Below, piece by piece: positions 11,301 through 18,900 of a DNA stretch of 62,500 bases; the first letter of the stretch is position 1, and each line of letters opens with the position of its first letter. The stretch is from Symbiodinium natans (taxonomy: Eukaryota > Sar > Dinophyceae > Suessiales > Symbiodiniaceae), in the NCBI GenBank assembly GCA_905221605.1, contig CAJNDS010002245.1:432544-495043 (forward strand), in the 5' to 3' direction. The position numbers and the translations under genes were made by a program. The notes below the pieces were generated by a model. That model was not told the origin of the DNA and ran no database searches. It saw only the letters and a program-made list of their open reading frames with translations.

Positions 11301-11764
11301 CAGGAATCGCCACGCCCTTAGAATTCCTTGCTGATACGGGGAGCGAGGAGGACCTCATCAGCGAAGCTGATCGTGCTATGTACTTTGGCGAAGAGCCGAT
11401 AGGCAATGCTACTCGACAAGTAAACCTCATCACTGCTAACGGAAATGTCAAGGGTGACAAATCGGTCAGGATCGACTTCCCGGAGTTTGGCAAAGAGCTA
11501 GAGTTCTACGTTCTCGCAAGTACTCCTCCTGTTTGCTCTGTTGGAAGAAGGTGCATGGAGGACGGTTATGAGTTCCATTGGTACCCCAAAAAGCCGCCTT
11601 ACTTCGTTGCGCCCAATGGTCAAAGACTAAGGTGTAGAATGAGAGGTATGGTGCCTGTCCTTGGGGGAGGAGCAATGGCCGCCCCAAGTACCAACGAAGA
11701 AGCCTCAGGATCTCTCGGACGGCCAATTCTGTCCGAGGGTTTTCAGATATCTGCCGCCCAATAG
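8390..11764 (+). CDS. gag-pro: Copia Gag and retropepsin
   Basis: An 1,124-residue frame from the ATG at 8390. About residues 95-240 are Gln/Glu-rich and coiled-coil-like. 240-370 is Pro/Ala/Thr-rich linker. About 390-610 is the capsid-like helical region beginning IRLPDFPNPETYRAWK. An Arg/Ser-rich tail follows. Two CCCH zinc fingers (C-x7-C-x5-C-x3-H) start at Cys661 and Cys697 where a CCHC knuckle would be expected. The aspartic protease signature FLADTGSEED has its catalytic Asp at 982. The frame ends with TAG at 11762, while integrase continues in another frame. Expected role: form the capsid, bind RNA, and cleave the polyprotein. Confidence 0.88.
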   Translation: MGDSPELVPTEVATDLESDDMLPVGLPQTASEQVASNGALEEGAAGTNVFDPNARTPFAAVPFAPQLHMYRQNFQQNIMIGESPEQTRLLLGELETEAENRHQRFRRAAEYAHDQRIANVEERANRQHEEIVAQLESEIATQRYQFIEANHHLVSELRQQHQVIAFQTEHFSSVSSQITQLRTTLIEEAEENKTQTLNEVGEWFGREHDQAMQQYRLLARESEEEMRRQNDVLQDELSSAERALKLEQDRNASQDTASQAQFPPAVTPATVPQSAGLNVPTAPQFTSPSVIPLSLRAMFSGFGGAATTATPAGPQAPTQAPGTPVPPTGLGGGVSGLAAPMGTPASPAAAGVDLIAQTQQALLEAAKLLKGDKSGEDDKPKVKEAENIRLPDFPNPETYRAWKTATREAVRAASDRPDEAFSWILEVYAKDADHDKLREPGKFLTLDTKILAALTKVAKGELSRQVLTFKETEAVHGRAVRGRQVLLMFDQYFKTNEEVGSLYSVEDLLKVTLHSDDLTTFLHNWESVIAGMSHVPEEMVLRDILLRQIRKSSRMKYDLEIYDRAKEGSASHSYAFLLKSIRDLLTRERMRKNRDRIAKSHGDKFGAPVLGGGRPQRPPSRSGRGRDRSAGSQSNSKSRSRSRTPSRSRSPSRSPSPKPVCYDFQKGKCTRGDKCKFSHKPRSQSPVRTAPKKKQVCTFWKKGKCTRGDKCRFLHREPSPAPTGGENAAPAPKDPDKPRSPSPAPTRRKPSRGRSKEKDRRAACCISIAAAASIRPEGDDPQDGEKDYWEVDFKRGEAIRHHLNYRSTMYKPEMSCPVALEKLKGTAKVIKTLPVAPYTAKESWDWKGGKGGTNDKTPWTGKTVFKIKEQNKKVKFCEKPKVREIPFEGKGYKHSYKVRRYNTCYADAENCPKPDNNDLQVAIRNARELTMLLARHEGGERTDCRLECDEPDSLMCGMCKHVVESSEIACPGIATPLEFLADTGSEEDLISEADRAMYFGEEPIGNATRQVNLITANGNVKGDKSVRIDFPEFGKELEFYVLASTPPVCSVGRRCMEDGYEFHWYPKKPPYFVAPNGQRLRCRMRGMVPVLGGGAMAAPSTNEEASGSLGRPILSEGFQISAAQ

Positions 11765-12951
11765 GGCCGGCCGAGGTTTTCGCAGGAGCAGCAGAGGACC
11801 GAGATCCAGTGGTCGAGCACCCCGATCCTGAGATCTCAGCAGCCATCAATGAGGTGCCGCCAATAGACATTCCCAAAGAAAAGCTCAAAAGACCAGGTTG
11901 GGTTTCGCACCCAAATGCTAAGTACTTGATTGTCGGACACAAACCAAAGACGTTTCGTACTGCCACACCAAGGTTTCCAAGATGCGAAGTCAGATCTACT
12001 TGGTTGTTCAGGGAAGGTTCTTGGGTCAAGGTTGAGGATAAAGTGAACGTCAGGGAGCTTGACAACAAAGTTGCCCGACTGGAGGGTAACCCAATCCTGA
12101 GCCTCACTATCTTCGAAGACCCCGATGTTGAACCTGACAGTGACAACGAAGGAAACGCCCGCAGTCTTGCAGAGGCCGATCTGAAAGCTGAAGCCAAATC
12201 TGTTGAGCACTTGTTCTCGCACAGGCCCAAGAATCCGTTCTGCGAGGTATGTCAGCGCGCAAAGATGTTGGCTCCCCAAGCCCGCAAAAAGGGGGGCTCA
12301 AGTACCATTGTGTCAAAGGCCTTTGGGGACCACATCACTGTTGACCATATCATCACTCGTGACCTTCGTGATCATGGGTTCCAGGACGAAAGGGTCGCAC
12401 TTGTTGTTAAGGACGTGTTCACCAAATTTCGTTACGTCTACCCCTCTCCGACTAAGTCAAGCGATCAGTGTTATGAAGACCTTCTTCATTTCCTAGGTCA
12501 AGAAGACACAGTTGGGGTTTTCTACTCCGACAACGCACCTGAGCTTCATGCAGCTATCAAAAGCCTGGGTGTTCGACATGTTACATCCCGCGAATATGTG
12601 GACACCAACAAGTCGGTAATCGAAAGAGAAATTCGGACGATTTTGGAGGGTACCCGCTCCAACCTTGTTCAGGCGGGTCTCCCCGACAAGCTTTGGCCGT
12701 TGGCCGCCCAACACCACGCTATGGCCCTCAACGCCACTAAGAGGTTTGACAATGGAATTGTTCCCTGGGAGGCCAGGTATGGGGAACCCTTTTTAGGGTT
12801 AATGATTCCTTTTGGTGCACGTGTGTTGTACTGGAACAACCCCAAACAGAACATTCCTGCGGACTCTAAGTTTGCGCCGACTGGTGTTGAGGGAATTTTT
12901 CTTGGTTATCACATTCAGCCTGGCTTCATTTGGAAGGAGGAGTATCTTGTC
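11638..12951 (+). CDS. int: Copia integrase (separate frame)
   Basis: This frame is open from 11638, overlapping the end of gag-pro by 127 bp, so a -1 (or +2) shift would join them. The zinc-binding part includes HLFSHRPKNPFCEVCQRAK. The catalytic triad is visible: Asp in TVDHIITRD (codon 12343), Asp in YSDNAPE (codon 12529) and Glu in VIEREIRT (codon 12622). GYHIQPGFIWKEEYLV marks the usual end of the core. The same frame runs on to 13191, but sense coding appears to move to the RT frame near 12952, a single-base shift. The enzyme would insert the cDNA into the chromosome. Confidence 0.85.
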
Positions 12952-12952
12952 A

Positions 12953-15900
12953 CTCTGCGACTTCGCGTTCGAGATTGGAAACTTCCCCATCCTGAGGTCC
13001 AAGCGGATGGAGTTGTTGCCTGGGGACTTTACGTTCCCAATGAGGTCGGAGCAGCTTGCACTGCAGGAGAGGCTCCGCAAGCCGGCCCTCTCAGATCAGG
13101 ACTGCTCGTGGGGAGGCACAGATGGTGCCGGACCACGCGCCCCGACTGGGGATTCGCCGGACAAGCCTTTGCCTCCGCCCGGTGTGCCTGATTTGGACGG
13201 CTCTGATTTGAAGGATCGTTTGTCCGAGTACTTGGACCAAGTGGCTAAGGAAAACGAGGACTATGTTCCTGAAGATGTCGGAGCTGTGGAGGACTGGCTG
13301 GGGGGGGATGCTCCTGGATCTTCTAAAGAAGCAACGACCGAGCCCAAGGCCTCCTCCACCTTACCGAGACATGACCCTAAGACCATGCCCGATGGGAGGA
13401 AAGTCCCAAAAGGGTACAACTGGGACGGGGTGAGATTGGTTAGGGATAAGAAAGGTTCCAAAAGGCCAAAAGGCCACCTGATACCCCTTCGGAATTTTGG
13501 CACATGTATTCAAAGGCACAACGGGAGGCTGACATTGAAAGATTCGAACGCAAGAAGGCTCGTGAAGCCGAGGAGGATGCTTGCAAGGCCCTTAGAGATT
13601 CCCCGGCCATGCCTGTCGTCACCGAACCTGATCCTGAGCCCCATAGAGATCGCATGGCGTCTTTGTACTGGGCCAAGCTTGGTCAGGTCGCGAGTGAGAT
13701 GTTTGCTGTGGTTGCCAGGGTTGTCGGGCCTAAAGAGATCGAAAGTACTCCCGCTGCTAAAGAAGCCATGGATCGAGAATGGAAGAAGCTTGCCGATAAG
13801 TCTTGCTGGCTCGAAAAGAAGGTTCGAGAGTACCGGGATGTTGCAGCTGAAGCCAAACACAAGAATGTCAAGGCCCATTTCGGGAAAATCTTTGAGATTT
13901 GTTCGGTCAAGAAAAAATGAACTCCCGGACGGGCACCCCCAGAAGAAATGGAAGGGTCGTAGTGTTTTCCAGGGGAACAACGTCCAGGACGAAAACCACG
14001 ATCACGCCATTTTCGCCGAACTAGGATCAAGCCCCGCTAGTATGGAGGCCGGGAAAATCATCGATGTGTTTGGTAGCCAACCCGGATACGTGAAACAGCA
14101 GGCTGATGGCATTGCTGCATACACACAAGCCCTTTTTAAAGGCATCGAAACGTGGGTCCGTCTTCCTCGAAACAGATGGCCAAAAGAATGGTCTGGGTAT
14201 GAAGATCCTGTTTGTCCACTCAGGCTCGCTTTGTACGGCCACCCTGACTCAGGCGGTATCTGGGAAAGGTACTGTACCGAACAGTTAGAGAGTGTTGGTT
14301 TCACTGCAGTTCTACCCGACATTTGGCACTCTGTATTCTACCATGCTGAACTAGATTTATTGCTTGTTGTGTACGTTGATGACTTCAAGATGGCCGGCCC
14401 CCAAGACAAAATCAACAAGGGTTGGGAGTTGATCGCTAAGGTGATTGACATGGAACCAGCCGAGGTCTTGGGACGGTACTTCGGGTGTCATCACGTTGAG
14501 CAAAATCGGGTCCAGCTTTCACGGGAGGACCACCCATTCGCTTACGTCTTTGACAAGAAGCACGCTAGCCCAGCTGCCGACTACCAAGTCCGGCCGAACC
14601 GCAAAGAGGACTTTTGGGAGGTCGACGCTGAGTTAGCTGCAGTCGTTAGGCATCACATCTATCCTCGTAGGAAACTTTATGTACCTACGCAGGACGACGT
14701 GTCGAAGTTTCCCCACATAAGCTGTCAACGAATCACGGTGTTTGATGATGGTAGGGACTCTATCCATGATGACTTGAATCAGGGGGGCCCCGCGGACCAA
14801 TCAGGTTGGTGGACTGGGAAAACATATTTCGCTATCGCTGAGGTCAGTGACGAGGACTTCTCTCACGCTCTCGCAGCTAAGCGCTATAAACCCAAGCGGT
14901 CCAAAGCCGAAGCTAAACGAGAAGCACGACAGAGTAAGTTCAAGAGCACTGAATCTATCAGCCAGGGAAAAACCCCTTCCATGACTGTGCCCGTGAACGT
15001 TGTGTACTACGACATGCGAGATTTCTTGGTGTCCTGTGTTGATAGGTACTGTGAGTTGGCCAAGGTTGACAAGAAATCCCTGAAACACGTAGCGACCCCT
15101 TTCCATGAGAACCGAGTAGCAAAGGTTTTGGAGAGCAACGAACCTAGTGGTAAGCTGCAACCCATTGCTAGCCGTGTACTCATGAAGGTTTTGTTCGCTG
15201 CGAGAATGGCCAGGTGGGACTTGTTACGCGCCACTCAGGCACTTGCGTCCAGAGTCACCAAGTGGTCTCGCGACTGTGACGTTGCTTTGCACAGGTTGAT
15301 CAGTTACATAAACTCTTCTCTTGAAGTTCGGATGAGGGGATTCATTGGGGATCGCATTCAGGATTATTGTAAGTTGTGGATGTTCTGCGATGCTGACCAC
15401 GCTGGTAGCCACGACAGTAAATCCACTTCAGGCTGTGCCCTTTACTTGGTAGGCCCCAACACTTACTTTCCCCTAAATGCTTTTTCCAAGAAACAGACCA
15501 GCATCACCACTTCAAGCACGGAGAGTGAGGTTGTGGCTGCCAACCAAGGTATTCGTGCCCAAGGTCTGCCCAGCCTCAGTCTTTGGATTTTCCTGTGGCG
15601 TGAGGTTGCGAGTAGGACCGCCAGCTACCAAGCTAGGCCGAAAACCAAGCCTAATCAAAGGGAAGACGACATCATCGCACGAATTGATCCTGAACTTGAT
15701 GAGATCCGGTATGACGAGTGCAGGGCGGATGGACGAAGCGTTTCTGATTTAAACGGCCTCAGGGTTCATCTTAGTCCCAAGTTTGCCGTTCAACTCCTTG
15801 AGGACAACCAAGCTACCATAACTATCCTCCTCAAAGGTGACAGCGAAAAACTACGACACACCGACCGGACTCAGCGCATTTCGTTCGCCTGGATCAAACA

Positions 15901-18900
15901 ACAATTCGAGCGTAACTTTTTCGACATGATTAATGTTGACACCAAAGAGCAAGTAGCTGATATCTTTACTAAACCTTTCGCTGACCGAGGTAAATGGGAA
16001 CATGCACTTAGGCTCATCGCGCACGTTGATGCCCCACTTCAGGGGGGGCGCCAGTCTAAGGCACACGAGTCCGATGCTCATCTCATCAACAAGCCAGTCG
16101 TCCACGCTCACCCTGTGGTGCAGCCGCTGAACGACCCTTGTGCGATCGCAGAAGAGCTCAGCAAGGAACGCGACTTTAGTACTAAGGCTTTGTTGCGTGT
16201 TGCCCAATTCATGTATCCCAACAAAACCAAGCGAAAGATGATTAAGCTTGATAATCGCAGCTACTACCACATCTTTGGGCAATGGACTTACGGGGGCATG
16301 CAAGGGGTGACCAAGGCGACCCGCCGGTGGCCTCAGATTGCCAGGTTCCTAAACGGCGTAGTGCGAGCACATGCTCCGCAAGATTTCACCTGGAATTCCG
16401 TGTTGCTCAGCAGCAGCACTGGTGCCTCTGTGCACAAGGACCATGGGAATGCTAAGGACAGCATGAGCTTCGCAATCAGTGTTGGGGATTTTAAAGGTGG
16501 AGAGTTGTGGTTGGAGGACCCTAGTGTTTCATCTGATAGTGCCATTGTCAGAGTTGGCCCCAACGGCAAGCGCCTTAAAGGTCGTGCTGTGTCCACACAC
16601 AACAAAGCTCTCGTCTTTAACCCTCGGAACTTACACTGCGTTTTGCCTTTTACAGGAACCCGTTTTTCCATTGTCGCTTACTCCTCGCGCTCGCAAGAAT
16701 CACTTGCTAGTGACGAGACCGACAAACTCAAAGAACTCCACTTCAGGCTGCCTGCGCCGGCCGTCACCGCTTCGCCTGCCCGAGATCTCTCGAGGCCGTC
16801 GGGCTGCAAACGAATCATCGTTGAGTTTTGTTGTTCGCCCGATAGTCGCTTGGGTGAAGCGCGTCCGGCTGCTCAGGGTTGTAAGATCATTCGTGTTACG
16901 GACCAACAAAACGCCCTCAAGGACTCTACGCTGAAGTCGGTTGCTTCCCAAATCCATACCCTCTGCGACGAGGGGGGAGCATTTAAGCCGATTCTCGTGT
17001 TTGCGTCGCTTCCGTGTACGGGTGGTTGTCCGTGGAACAGAATGACTCCTAACAGCCCCAAATGGCAGCAACACCAAAGCTTGTTCATTGAACTGTTGAA
17101 ACAACTTAAGTCTCTCTTGCGCAGAATGAAAACTTTCAAACCACAGGTTGCTTTTGAGCTCCCGAAAGAGTGTGATTATTGGAAGTGGGGTGAAGTGCAA
17201 AAGCTGATTCAGGATTACGATCTTGAGCTGTATCGTTGCGACGGATGCATGCTAGGGATCTTGGATCACCAAGGACTCCCACTAAGGAAGGCATGGATCG
17301 TTGCATCTTCTGTTCCAATGCAGCGGCTGGCAGCTCATAGGTGTGACCACAATCACAAACATGGAGAGTCTAGGGGCAAGGACCTTAGGAACTCTGAGAG
17401 CTACACCTACGTTATGACTGATTGCATTCACCATGACTGGAAAGTGTTTTGTGACAGTCTTTCGAAACATTCCGCATGTGCTATCAACACGTTGTCGCAA
17501 ACTCGCACCGAAACTAGCACGTGTGATTTCGAGACTACAAACACCTTAGTTGCCTGCTGCGCCATCGCGGCAGTCCACTGCTCGCCGAACATGGAGCGAA
17601 CCACCGCTGGCATCGTTGCACCAACGGAGGTGCTTTTCAGCTGGTGGGCACGTCGTCTCACTGAGACCGCTCTTTGTTCGGAATATCGGACCATGGCAGC
17701 ACTGGAGGACGGCGAGCACGCCGTGAACGAGTTTTACAAATATGTGCCGCGTCCTGTACTTTGTGAATTTGCCTTCAAGAACCCCGCGGAATGCGGGAAT
17801 GTGGCAAAAGTCGGCTTACTTAGTGATCAAGGCCTTGCCATGCTCCAGCCCGAACACATTCGTGGCCGCTTGCGCTCATTGATCATCGTTGCTGACTCGT
17901 CTACCACTTTCCTGACTGAGGGGAACTACAAGACCGATTTGCTCGCCGACATCACTGTCAACCGCACCAATGTGTTTCCCGACTTTCAAGGAGTCGAGTA
18001 CATCCCGTCATGGGGGTCCAATCTCACGCGGCTGGTACAGCTCGCCGTTGACAAGATCAACATGTGGGAGAGGGCTGGTGCAATCGACAAGACCTTGTCG
18101 GTGGATGTGATGATCGTCTGGAACGCAAATGAACTTGTGGGCGAAAAGGGGCTGTTCTTGGATCCGAACTATAAACCTTCAACAGAGCATTGGAGGGGAA
18201 AGCCGCATGTCGCGCAAGGACAGTGGAGCTTCATAGGCCCCAAAATTCTGCGTGAGTTGCACAAGCTCAAGGAACTCCAGAAGCGCCCCCACGTTGGTAC
18301 CGTCCTCCTCACCTCTGCGACGGACCACAAGGCCTACTTTCTCCCGAGAGAGTGGGGCACTTTGATGGAGGAGATCCTTGACTATGCCGCCCAGATTGGG
18401 CTGGCCGTGAAAAACTTCAATGTGCCTGCAACCCAAATCAGGAAGTACGACTCATATCACTTCCTTGAGGACACCAATCATCGACGGCAACTGCTTCGGT
18501 GGATTGGAGCCACGGCTCGAATCATGGTGCTGCGCCATCAATGCTCGTTTTTCCGCACTGAGGACCTGGATCGCACACTGGTGAATTACCAGCACGTCCC
18601 GCGACCGAATGCTCGGTTCGCCGTGGGCGCGCAGATTGACGACCAGATCTTCAAGAGGCTGCAGAGGACGAGGGCAAGAGAGGTCTACCAGCCACTGGTC
18701 GAGGCCGATCCGTGGGACGACGTCTATTTTGATGGCCCGGCGGAGAGCTTCCCATCTGGGGCACCAATCCGCCTGCAGGACCGCGAGTTCCCCAACATGG
18801 TCCGATTGGAAAGCGGCGAATACGTCCCAAGGTCTCAATTCGAGGCTAGCCAGCAAGAAGCAGTCGACAACGCCCCCCGCCCTGGGGAGGCCGTCATCGC

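Noticed and set aside
11638-11764. Classical -1 slippery heptamer for Gag-IN
   Set aside because: I found no X-XXY-YYZ heptamer in the right frame; the overlap is real but the mechanism is unproven.
12812-12950. ATG at 12812 as the start of the RT polyprotein
   Set aside because: The region is integrase coding in another frame; the Met-Val-His-Val start is a shadow.
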